A stretch of 64,000 nt of DNA from NCBI RefSeq assembly GCF_900111275.1, contig NZ_FOGR01000003.1:62001-126000 (forward strand). The letters are read 5' to 3'. This DNA comes from Rhizobium sp. NFR03. Its GTDB lineage: Bacteria > Pseudomonadota > Alphaproteobacteria > Rhizobiales > Rhizobiaceae. The position numbers were made by a program, and so were the translations under genes. The stretch's first letter is position 1; each line of letters opens with the position of its first letter. Of the stretch, positions 17,908 through 25,616 are shown piece after piece. Under the pieces are notes generated by a model that saw only the letters and a list, made by a program, of their open reading frames with translations, ran no database searches and was not told the origin of the DNA.

Positions 17908-19317
17908 ATGATGCAGTATGACCTCATCGTCGTCGGCAGCGGCCCCGCCGGCCGTCGCGCCGCCATTCAGGCCGCAAAGCTCGGCAAGAAAGTGGTCGTG
18001 ATTGAGCAGGGAAAACGTGTCGGAGGTGTTTCCGTACACACCGGAACGATCCCTTCGAAGACGATGCGCGAGACCGCGCTGAACCTCTCCGGCTGGCGTG
18101 AACGCGGCTTTTATGGCCGCGCCTATCGCGTCAAGGAGCAGATCAGCGCGGAAGACCTGCGCCGGCGCCTGCTCATCACGCTCGACCACGAGGTCGAGGT
18201 TCTCGAACACCAGTTTGCGCGTAACCGCGTGCAGCATATCCGTGGACGCGCCAGCTTTGTCGACGCCACCACCATGCAGATCGTCAAGGAAGACGGCGAA
18301 GTCGTGCAGGTCACCGGCACAAGCATTCTTCTAGCTGTAGGAACCAAGCCCTTCCGGCCCGACTACATTCCCTTCGACGGCAAAACCGTCCTCGATAGCG
18401 ACGAGCTTCTCGACATCGAAGAGCTGCCGCGCTCCATGGCTGTTATCGGCGCCGGCGTTATCGGCATTGAATATGCAACCATCTTCAGCGCGCTCGATAC
18501 GGCCGTGACGATTATCGATCCGAAATCGACCATGCTCGACTTCATCGACAAGGAGATCGTGGAAGACTTCACCTACCAGCTCCGTGACCGCAACATGAAG
18601 CTTCATCTCGGCCAGAAGGCCGACAAAGTCGAGCGACTGCCCGACGGCAAGTGCCAGATCACGCTGGACAGCGGACGGGTCATCATCTGCGAGATGGTGC
18701 TATTTGCCGCCGGGCGCATGGGGGCAACCGAGTCTCTGAACCTTGCAGCGGCCGGCCTGCAGGCCGACACGCGCGGACGGCTCAGCGTCAATCCGGAAAC
18801 ATTCCAGACCTCCGTGCCCAACATCTACGCCGCAGGCGACGTCATCGGCTTTCCGAGTCTCGCCTCAACCTCCATGGAACAGGGCCGGATCGCTGCACGC
18901 GTGGCCGTCGGCGCCATTGCCAAGGAGCCACCGAAGTTCTTCCCCTACGGCATCTACGCCGTTCCCGAAATCTCGACCTGCGGACTGACCGAGGAAGAGG
19001 TAAAGACCCGTGGCATCCCTTACGAGTGCGGCATCGCACGTTTCCGCGAGACGTCGCGCGGGCACATCATGGGTCTCGATTCGGGCCTCCTGAAGCTGAT
19101 CTTCTCGCTCAAGACCCGCCGCCTTCTTGGCATCCACATTGTCGGCGAAGGTGCGACCGAACTCGTCCATATCGGCCAGGCCGTTCTCAACCTGAAGGGC
19201 ACGGTTGAATATTTCGTCGAGAATACCTTCAACTATCCGACACTCGCGGAAGCTTACAAGATCGCCGGCCTCGATGCATGGAACCGCATGGGCGACCTGA
19301 AGGGCAGCGAGCACTAA
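17908..19317 (+). CDS. sthA: Soluble pyridine nucleotide transhydrogenase
   Basis: This 469-residue flavoprotein of the disulfide reductase superfamily transfers hydride between NADPH and NAD. An FAD-binding VVGSGPAGRRAA motif lies at about 8-19, a second nucleotide-binding fold has VIGAGVIGIEYA, and AAGDVIG and the dimerisation domain follow. The segment that in lipoamide dehydrogenase carries the redox disulfide reads GVSVHTGTIPSKT, with both cysteines absent; this is diagnostic of SthA. The gene is monocistronic. It faces tig convergently across a shared hairpin. Confidence 0.93.
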   Translation: MMQYDLIVVGSGPAGRRAAIQAAKLGKKVVVIEQGKRVGGVSVHTGTIPSKTMRETALNLSGWRERGFYGRAYRVKEQISAEDLRRRLLITLDHEVEVLEHQFARNRVQHIRGRASFVDATTMQIVKEDGEVVQVTGTSILLAVGTKPFRPDYIPFDGKTVLDSDELLDIEELPRSMAVIGAGVIGIEYATIFSALDTAVTIIDPKSTMLDFIDKEIVEDFTYQLRDRNMKLHLGQKADKVERLPDGKCQITLDSGRVIICEMVLFAAGRMGATESLNLAAAGLQADTRGRLSVNPETFQTSVPNIYAAGDVIGFPSLASTSMEQGRIAARVAVGAIAKEPPKFFPYGIYAVPEISTCGLTEEEVKTRGIPYECGIARFRETSRGHIMGLDSGLLKLIFSLKTRRLLGIHIVGEGATELVHIGQAVLNLKGTVEYFVENTFNYPTLAEAYKIAGLDAWNRMGDLKGSEH

Positions 19318-19446
19318 ACCGGGAAGCGCCGGCTGCAGACCACGAGGCTCTGATCTGCCTGCTCCGACCTTCTCCCCGCCAGCGGGGCGAAGGAACGTCC
19401 CGCTAGCGTTCGAGCTATCCAACTGCCTTTTTGTCAGAACAAAAAA

Positions 19447-19474
19447 CCCCGCCGGCGAAACCGGCGGGGTTTTT
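19447..19474. terminator. Bidirectional intrinsic terminator between sthA and tig
   Basis: A 9-bp GC stem, CCCCGCCGG / CCGGCGGGG, with a 5-nt loop is flanked by A-run 19441-19446 and T-run 19470-19474. It can therefore act for tig (minus strand) and for sthA (plus strand, about 130 bases after its stop). Confidence 0.9.
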
Positions 19475-19496
19475 CAGTATCCAATCCAGGCGTCGA

Positions 19497-20984
19497 TTAC
19501 TCGGCGGCGCTGTCGTCCGCAGCCTTCTTCTTGGAAGAAGCCTTCTTCTTCGGAGCAGCAGCTTCGGCGGTTTCCTCGCCTTCGGTGGCTTCAGCCTTGG
19601 CAGCCGACTTCTTCTTGGCGGACTTCTTGGCCGGCTTGTCGTCGCCGTCCTCGTCTTCCGCCATCAGCTCTTCCTTGCTGACCGTCTTATCGGTCACGCT
19701 GACTTCCGAGAGAAGGTGATCGACGACCTTTTCTTCGAAGAGCGGAGCGCGCAGCGACGCGGCAGCACCCGGGGTCTTCTGGAAGTAGTCGATGATCTGC
19801 TTTTCCTGACCGGGGAACTGGCGCAGCTGATCGAACAGCGAGCGCTGCATTTCTTCGTCGGTTACGGTAACACCGGCCTTTTCGCCGATTTCCGACAGGA
19901 CGAGACCAAGGCGAACGCGGCGTTCGGCGAGCTTGCGGTATTCGACGCGAGCTTCTTCTTCCGTAGTTTCTTCATCGGCAAAGGTCTTGCCGGCCTGTTC
20001 CAGATCGGTGTTGATCTGGCGCCAGATGTTGTCGAACTCGGCATCGACGAGACGCTGCGGGGTGTCGAACTGGTACATTTCGTCCAGCTGGTCGAGCATC
20101 TGACGCTTGACCTTCTGGCGGGTCATCGAGCCGTACTGGCTCTCGATCTGACCGCGCACGATTTCCTTCAGCTTGTCAGCCGATTCGACGCCGAGCTTTG
20201 TTGCCAGTTCATCATTGATCTCGACGGTGCCGGGTGCTGCGACCGACTTGACCTTGATGTCGAAGGTGGCTTCCTTGCCAGCAAGGTTTGCTGCCGGATA
20301 TTCGGCCGGGAACGTGACGGTGATCGTCTTTTCGTCGCCTGTCGAGGCGCCGACCAGCTGCTCTTCGAAGCCCGGGATGAAGCGGTTGGAACCGAGAACC
20401 AGCTCCGCGTCTTCGTCCTTGCCGCCGTCGAAGGCTTCGCCATCGACCTTGCCGAGATAGTCGATCGTGACGCGGTCGCCGTTTTCGGCTGCACCGGTCT
20501 TGTCTTCGAAGGTGCGCGCGCTTTCGGCGATGCGCATGATCTGCTCGGTGACCTCATCCTCGGCAATATCGACCACTTCGCGGGTGATCTTGATGCCACT
20601 GACGTCCTTCAGCTCGATAGCGGGAATGACTTCGTAGGCGAGCGTGAATTCGAAATCGGCTTCGGCGCTCAGGATCTTTTCGGCTTCTGCCTCGTCCTCG
20701 GTCATCGCCACTTCCGGCTGGGTCGCAGACTTTTCGCCGCGCTCCGACAGGATCTCGGTGGGCTTGTCGCGAACCAGCTCGTTGACGAGCTCGGCCATGA
20801 TCGACTTGCCATACATCTTCTTGAGATGTGCAACCGGTACCTTGCCCGGACGGAAGCCGTTGATCTTGACCTTGTCCTTGGCATCGGCGAGGCGCTCATT
20901 CATGCGCGCCTGCATGTCCTTTGCCGGGATGACGACCTTGAGTTCGCGCTTCAGCCCATCCGCGAGCGTTTCGATAACCTGCAT
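19497..20984 (-). CDS. tig: Trigger factor
   Basis: This 495-residue ribosome-associated chaperone has the N-terminal ribosome-docking loop NGFRPGKVP at about residues 42-50, a central FKBP-like prolyl isomerase domain (about 155-245) and the helical C-terminal domain. The last 50 residues form a Lys/Ala/Glu-rich tail, common in rhizobial trigger factors. It is preceded by a 152-base gap to the tRNA-Leu gene on the same strand. It is not followed by clpP, which is the usual partner in many bacteria. Confidence 0.96.
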   Translation of the reverse strand: MQVIETLADGLKRELKVVIPAKDMQARMNERLADAKDKVKINGFRPGKVPVAHLKKMYGKSIMAELVNELVRDKPTEILSERGEKSATQPEVAMTEDEAEAEKILSAEADFEFTLAYEVIPAIELKDVSGIKITREVVDIAEDEVTEQIMRIAESARTFEDKTGAAENGDRVTIDYLGKVDGEAFDGGKDEDAELVLGSNRFIPGFEEQLVGASTGDEKTITVTFPAEYPAANLAGKEATFDIKVKSVAAPGTVEINDELATKLGVESADKLKEIVRGQIESQYGSMTRQKVKRQMLDQLDEMYQFDTPQRLVDAEFDNIWRQINTDLEQAGKTFADEETTEEEARVEYRKLAERRVRLGLVLSEIGEKAGVTVTDEEMQRSLFDQLRQFPGQEKQIIDYFQKTPGAAASLRAPLFEEKVVDHLLSEVSVTDKTVSKEELMAEDEDGDDKPAKKSAKKKSAAKAEATEGEETAEAAAPKKKASSKKKAADDSAAE

Positions 20985-21136
20985 GTTCCAACCTTCATTT
21001 CACGTTGACAGGGCTCTGCCATTGAATGCTTCAGGCGAGCCGATCCGATTGCCGGGAGTGGCTTTACGCAAATAGAACGCCGCTTTGCAAGCAAAACAGC
21101 GCTGCCGCCGGGTCTATAACGACCCATTCGTCCATC

Positions 21137-21221
<85 letters not shown>

Positions 21222-21558
21222 GTTCAGAAGCGGCTGCCTGGTCTCTACGGATGAGCGGAAATAACGAAATTCCTGCCGCAACCGGGTCCAAGCCTTCCCG
21301 AGCGCGGCGTCTCTATAACACCCGTTCCCTGGGGATCAAAGGGAAAATGCGGTTTTTCCGGCGATCGCACGTAGCGACGGCGAGACATTCGTCGGATGCT
21401 CCCGTCAGCTTGCGTTACCGCCTATCGGCAAGGTTTGCGCCCGCCGCATGGGTGCGATGCAGCAGACACCCTGCCTCTAATCGATTTGATTGGCTATATC
21501 AGTGTCATGACAACGCGCCGGTGAGAAATGCCGGCACTTCCAGAAAAGGAAACCGGAC
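21222..21558. other. Intergenic region between tRNA-Leu and the first DUF1127 gene
   Basis: These 337 bases hold two divergent promoters by position. No conserved coding frame is convincing. A purine-rich ribosome-binding site (AAAAGGAAA) ends just before the DUF1127 start. Confidence 0.5.
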
Positions 21559-21702
21559 ATGAACATCACCCGCTCTTTCTCCACATGGCGCAAGTATCGT
21601 CAGACCGTTTCGGAACTCGGCCGCATGAGCGATCGTGAACTGAACGATCTCGGCATCGGCCGCGGCGACATCCGCAGCGTTGCGCGCAAGGCTGTCCTCT
21701 AA
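21559..21702 (+). CDS. DUF1127 small protein, copy 1
   Basis: This is a 47-residue protein starting MNITRSFSTWRKYRQTVSEL and ending DIRSVARKAVL. It has the DUF1127 pattern of an arginine-rich N-terminal helix followed by LSDRELNDLGI-type and R-x-D-I-R motifs (here MSDRELNDLGIGRGDIRS). AAAGGAAACC precedes ATG 21559. Short DUF1127 proteins of about this size are abundant in rhizobia and have been tied to RNA and phosphate regulation in Agrobacterium; a specific role here is inference. It is followed by a strong terminator and then by a second copy. Confidence 0.9.
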   Translation: MNITRSFSTWRKYRQTVSELGRMSDRELNDLGIGRGDIRSVARKAVL

Positions 21703-21733
21703 GCCTGCACCCCGCGAGACAATCGACGTGAAG

Positions 21734-21763
21734 CGCCTCCCGGCTTAGCCGGGAGGCGTTTTT
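21734..21763 (+). terminator. Intrinsic terminator of DUF1127 copy 1
   Basis: An 11-bp perfect stem, CGCCTCCCGGC / GCCGGGAGGCG, with a 3-nt loop is followed by TTTTT (21759-21763). It lies 31 bases after the stop codon. Confidence 0.92.
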
Positions 21764-21997
21764 CGTTCGTGGATCGTGCAGATAACGCGCTACGACCGGA
21801 TGCTTCGCAACGCGAATTTCTTGAGCTGCAAAATTGGTCAGACAGATCGTATGCGTGCAAAATGAGCAGGCATCTGCACAAATGCATGGCAGCTGCACAG
21901 TCTTTGCACTGCCCCTTCTCAAAACATGGGCGTATAAGAAGCGTCAACGAGATGGCTGAAACGAATGCCTCTCACCATGATACCGAAGGATAAGACC

Positions 21998-22141
21998 ATG
22001 AACCCTATTCGCATCGCCAAGAGCTGGATCAACTACCGCCGCACCGTCGCCGAACTCGGCAACCTGTCGAACCACGCACTGTCGGACATCGGCATCACGC
22101 GTTTCGATATTCGCAACATTGCTTCGCGCTCCTACCGCTAA
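21998..22141 (+). CDS. DUF1127 small protein, copy 2
   Basis: This 47-residue paralogue of the preceding small protein starts [20 protein letters not shown] and ends [12 protein letters not shown]. The aligned core R-x-T-V-x-E-L-G-x-x-S, L-x-D-I/L-G-I and D-I-R is shared. GAAGGA lies 10 bases before ATG 21998. The 295-base gap from copy 1, which contains a terminator, suggests that each gene has its own promoter. The protein is basic and has no signal peptide. Confidence 0.9.
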   Translation: MNPIRIAKSWINYRRTVAELGNLSNHALSDIGITRFDIRNIASRSYR

Positions 22142-22167
22142 TCGGCGGTTTTCGAGACGGTATGCCA

Positions 22168-22193
22168 ACGGCGCTCTTCGGGGCGCCGTTTTT
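22168..22193 (+). terminator. Intrinsic terminator of DUF1127 copy 2
   Basis: The stem ACGGCGC / GCGCCGT with an 8-nt loop is followed by a T-run to 22193, 27 bases after the stop codon. It lies upstream of the chosen trmFO start and argues against the longer trmFO frame. Confidence 0.88.
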
Positions 22194-22278
22194 GTTTGCA
22201 GCAGGTGTGAGCATTCACGGCGGCACACGTGATGTGCCTGCCCTTCCGGGCGGAGCCGTTTTGCTCTATGAACGCGCC

Positions 22279-23712
22279 ATGACGAAGCACAATTCCTATT
22301 CTCCCATTCATGTCATCGGTGGTGGCCTTGCAGGCAGTGAAGCCGCCTGGCAGATCGCTCAATCCGGTATCCCGGTTATCCTGCACGAGATGCGTGGCGT
22401 ACGCGAAACCGAAGCGCACAAGACGGATCACCTCGCGGAACTGGTCTGCTCGAACTCCTTCCGCTCGGACGACGCGACCAGCAACGCCGTGGGCGTGCTA
22501 CATGCGGAAATGCGTCTTGCGGGCTCGTTGATCATGGCCTGTGCCGACCGTCATCAGGTGCCCGCGGGCGGCGCGCTCGCGGTCGATCGCGAAGGTTTTT
22601 CGGCAGCGGTGACGCAGGCCATCGGCGACCATCCTCTGATCGAGCTGACGCGTGAGGAAGTCTCCGCGCTGCCGCCCGAATCCTGGGATCTCGCCATTAT
22701 CGCAACGGGCCCCCTTACCGCACCCGCGCTCGCGGAAGCGATCCAGGCGCAAACCGGCGCGGACGCACTTGCCTTTTTCGACGCCATCGCGCCTATCATC
22801 CATACCGAGACGATCGACATGGATGTGTGCTGGTTCCAGTCGCGATATGACAAGGTCGGCCCCGGCGGCACCGGCAAGGACTATATCAACTGCCCCATGG
22901 ACGAGGAGCAGTACAACGCCTTCGTCGATGCGCTGATCGCCGGAGACCGGATCGGCTTCAAGGAATGGGAAGGGACGCCCTATTTCGACGGCTGCCTGCC
23001 GATCGAAGTCATGGCCGAGCGGGGACGCGAAACGCTTCGACATGGTCCGATGAAGCCAATGGGGCTGACCAATGCGCACAACCCGACAGTCAAGCCCTAT
23101 GCCGTCGTGCAGCTTCGGCAGGATAACGCGCTTGGCACGCTCTACAACATGGTCGGATTCCAGACGAAGTTGAAATACGGCGCGCAGGCCGACATCATCC
23201 GCATGATACCGGGACTCGAGCGTGCAGAATTCGCGCGCCTTGGCGGTCTGCACCGCAACACCTACCTGAACTCGCCGACCCTACTCGATCGTTCTCTGAC
23301 CCTGAAGTCCCGGCCGGGACTGCGCTTCGCGGGGCAGATCACCGGATGCGAGGGCTATGTGGAGAGCGCGAGCATCGGGCTCCTGGCTGGTCGGTTCGCG
23401 GCAGCGGAGCGAAAAGGAGATGCCGTGCATCTTCCGCCGCCAACCACCGCGTTCGGCGCACTTCTCGGACACATCACCGGCGGGCATATCGTCTCGGACG
23501 AAGAGCCGGGCAAGCGCTCCTTTCAGCCGATGAACGTGAATTTCGGCCTATTCCCGCCGCTCGATCCCGGCGCGATCGTCAAGCCGGAGGGCGTGAAGCG
23601 GTTTCGTGGCAAGGACAAGGCCATCGTCAAGAAGAACCTCGTCGCGAACAGAGCTCTCGCGGATTGCGCCGTGTGGCTTGGGCAGGAGACCGGACTGCTT
23701 CGGTCAGCCTGA
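22279..23712 (+). CDS. trmFO: Methylenetetrahydrofolate-tRNA uracil-5-methyltransferase TrmFO
   Basis: This 477-residue FAD- and folate-dependent enzyme makes 5-methyluridine 54 in the T-loop of tRNAs. The N-terminal FAD motif [16 protein letters not shown] is followed by [18 protein letters not shown] and, towards the C-terminus, [15 protein letters not shown]. All are typical of the GidA-like TrmFO family. ATG 22279 ([15 protein letters not shown]) is chosen because the frame extending to 22162 runs through the terminator of the preceding gene. It stands as a single gene. Confidence 0.95.
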   Translation: MTKHNSYSPIHVIGGGLAGSEAAWQIAQSGIPVILHEMRGVRETEAHKTDHLAELVCSNSFRSDDATSNAVGVLHAEMRLAGSLIMACADRHQVPAGGALAVDREGFSAAVTQAIGDHPLIELTREEVSALPPESWDLAIIATGPLTAPALAEAIQAQTGADALAFFDAIAPIIHTETIDMDVCWFQSRYDKVGPGGTGKDYINCPMDEEQYNAFVDALIAGDRIGFKEWEGTPYFDGCLPIEVMAERGRETLRHGPMKPMGLTNAHNPTVKPYAVVQLRQDNALGTLYNMVGFQTKLKYGAQADIIRMIPGLERAEFARLGGLHRNTYLNSPTLLDRSLTLKSRPGLRFAGQITGCEGYVESASIGLLAGRFAAAERKGDAVHLPPPTTAFGALLGHITGGHIVSDEEPGKRSFQPMNVNFGLFPPLDPGAIVKPEGVKRFRGKDKAIVKKNLVANRALADCAVWLGQETGLLRSA

Positions 23713-23745
23713 GTTTGCCCTTCCAAGTACGACCGTGCATTCGGC

Positions 23746-24159
23746 TCAGGGGCTGAAGCTGCCGAGAATCCAGAGGGAGACCTCGGCAGCCGTTTCCGCG
23801 TTTGCAAACTCGTAGGTTCCATCAAAGGTCGCCGTGTCGTTGAACGACAGCGTCAAGCCGCGGCCACTCTGGGCATGAGTGATCCGTACCTTGCCGGGGA
23901 CGATCAGGTGGCAGAGATAGTGTCGTCCCTGCGATAACACGATGCCCGCTTTTCCGTCGTGAAGCCGCACGAAGAAGGCTTGGCCGTCGGCCGTCGGGTG
24001 GATGGCCCGGATCGCCTCGTTGGGGAAGGCGCGCCCGAAATCAAGAATGGCCTGCCCTTCGTCCGGTTCCGACAGATATTCAGCCTCCTGACGCTTCATG
24101 CGCTGGTAGATATAAGCCGCTGCTAAGAGCGATGCGGCGACGGCAAACCACGATATCAT
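23746..24159 (-). CDS. Hypothetical membrane-anchored protein
   Basis: This 137-residue protein is not recognised. Residues 1-20 form a hydrophobic segment followed by a basic stretch (QRMKRQ), suggesting an uncleaved N-terminal anchor. The rest is a small, probably beta-rich domain with FFVRLHDGKAGIVL and LTLFND-like features, about 110 residues long. It lies between trmFO (convergent) and the phytoene-synthase-like gene on the same strand. There is no catalytic signature. It is probably a rhizobial conserved protein. Confidence 0.6.
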   Translation of the reverse strand: MISWFAVAASLLAAAYIYQRMKRQEAEYLSEPDEGQAILDFGRAFPNEAIRAIHPTADGQAFFVRLHDGKAGIVLSQGRHYLCHLIVPGKVRITHAQSGRGLTLSFNDTATFDGTYEFANAETAAEVSLWILGSFSP

Positions 24160-24336
24160 CGCATCTTCCCGATCTCCGGCATTGATGTGCCGGTCATGTC
24201 ACGTAGCGGCTTCATCTCAAAAGCCTGTCAGAACCAAAGAGCATCGATGCACTTTGTCTCGTGCAAGCCGCTGGTCTCTCGAGCAAGCCGATGGGTAATC
24301 CCGTAGCGGCTGCGGCTTGCGTGGATGTGCCGAAAT

Positions 24337-25233
24337 CTACCAGCGACCGCTCTGGGCTGCCCGCCACATCCACCACTGCCGCCGCCATTGCGGTGGAACG
24401 ATGGAGTGCTCGAAAATATCGGCACCCGACGTCTCCGCGCGCTTGAATACCTTTTCGGCAAGTGCCACGCCTGCGAAGGCTGGACGGTTCTGCCGCGAGA
24501 TGCTTTGCGATACCGCGCGTGCTTTGCCGAGATGCTCCCGCCCGAGGCCGGCCAGAGCCTGCACCGCGCGGGTGACCGCCGCACGATCCTCTGCACTCAG
24601 GAAAGATGCCCGGTCAAGGCCCGTGGCTGCGATAAGGTCGGCCGGGAAATAGACCTGGCCGCGCTGCCGATGAATCGGGGCAAGCATAAGGAGCCCGGCA
24701 ATCGTCTGTGCAACCCCGGCATGGCCCGCAGCATCGGCCGAACTGCGCGCGGTTTCCGGATCGAGGATGAGGCAGGCGAGCTGGATCAGGGCCGAAGCGG
24801 TTTCCCCTGCATAACCTTCCAGCGCGCTCCGACTCTCCATCGGGTCGTCATAGAGATCGAAGACACGCGCATCGATCATGTCGAGCAGGACGCCGATCGG
24901 CAGATGTGCAGCGCGTATCGTGTGCAGCAAGGCTTCGGCGAGCGGATTTCCATCCGCCTTGGCGCCTGTCGTATCCTCCAGCGCGTCGCGCCACCATTGT
25001 AACCGGATCTCACCGGGAAGTGGTTCTCGCACGACATCGCGAACACGGGCGATCTCGGCGTGAAAAGCGTAAAGTGCAGCCAGCTGCCCCTGCTTTTCGG
25101 GCGGCGCCAACAGGCAGGCGAGATAGCGATCACGATCGCTCTCGCGCAGCGCGGCAAGGCTCGCGGAAAAATCTGGTATGCCGGGTACGGTGTCAGGATT
25201 GGCGCTATCGGACATGGGAATCGTTCGCGTCAC
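24337..25233 (-). CDS. Squalene/phytoene synthase-like protein, NDUFAF6 family
   Basis: This 298-residue all-helical protein has the trans-isoprenyl synthase fold. It shows AALYAFHAEIARVRD, LQWWRDALED, IDARVFDLYDD and a final HSIVPPQWRRQWWMW segment. The two DxxxD substrate motifs of true squalene or phytoene synthases are not intact (AEIARVRD, DARVFDLYDD). This fits the mitochondrial complex I assembly factor NDUFAF6 rather than carotenoid synthesis. Its GTG start overlaps the stop of the preceding gene (GTGA); an internal ATG at 25215 is an alternative. It is the last gene of the yajC-secDF operon. Confidence 0.82.
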   Translation of the reverse strand: MTRTIPMSDSANPDTVPGIPDFSASLAALRESDRDRYLACLLAPPEKQGQLAALYAFHAEIARVRDVVREPLPGEIRLQWWRDALEDTTGAKADGNPLAEALLHTIRAAHLPIGVLLDMIDARVFDLYDDPMESRSALEGYAGETASALIQLACLILDPETARSSADAAGHAGVAQTIAGLLMLAPIHRQRGQVYFPADLIAATGLDRASFLSAEDRAAVTRAVQALAGLGREHLGKARAVSQSISRQNRPAFAGVALAEKVFKRAETSGADIFEHSIVPPQWRRQWWMWRAAQSGRW

Positions 25234-25616
25234 ACGGCGATGAGAGCGGCGGCGACGTTACGCTCCTCGGCCAGCATGATGTTATAGGTCCGAACCGCTG
25301 CACCTGTGCTCATCGGGTCTGATGAAATGGAGTGACTGCGGAAGGCCGTTTTCACGTCACCCGAAAGTGGCCGGATGTTTACGCCGGTGCCGACAAGGAT
25401 GACCTCGATGTCAACAGCTTCTGCGATAACGCGATCGAAATCGGCTGCCGTCAAAGGCTCGCCTTCTTCCTTTTCCCAGCCGTAGATTCCCGAGGGAAGC
25501 AGCAGGAGCGAGCCGCGATGCGACATGCCGGCAAAGCGGAAACCGCCATTGCCGTAGGCATCGATAGGCGCCCGGCCGGGGAAATGGGCATTGCGAACTT
25601 CGATCGGTCGACGCAT
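25230..25616 (-). CDS. Mth938-like (DUF498) protein, NDUFAF3 family
   Basis: This 128-residue protein of the Mth938-like fold is the bacterial relative of mitochondrial complex I assembly factor NDUFAF3 (C3orf60). Diagnostic segments are YGNGGFRFAGMSHRGSLL, VEVILVGTGV-like DIEVILVGTG, and STGAAVRTYNIMLAEERNVA. Its ATG overlaps the secDF stop by one base, and its stop overlaps the start of the NDUFAF6-like gene, so all three are translationally coupled. The known neighbourhood of this family with secDF in alphaproteobacteria supports a role in inserting or assembling complex I. Confidence 0.88.
   Translation of the reverse strand: MRRPIEVRNAHFPGRAPIDAYGNGGFRFAGMSHRGSLLLLPSGIYGWEKEEGEPLTAADFDRVIAEAVDIEVILVGTGVNIRPLSGDVKTAFRSHSISSDPMSTGAAVRTYNIMLAEERNVAAALIAV

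Noticed and set aside
17908-19317. Lipoamide dehydrogenase
   Set aside because: The redox cysteine pair is missing (GVSVHTGTIPSKT), which fits soluble transhydrogenase.
22162-22278. N-terminal extension of trmFO
   Set aside because: It would run through the terminator of the preceding DUF1127 gene, and the family starts at 22279.
24337-25233. Carotenoid or hopanoid biosynthesis gene
   Set aside because: The fold is that of phytoene synthase, but the DxxxD motifs are not intact and the neighbours are secDF and an NDUFAF3-like gene, not isoprenoid genes.
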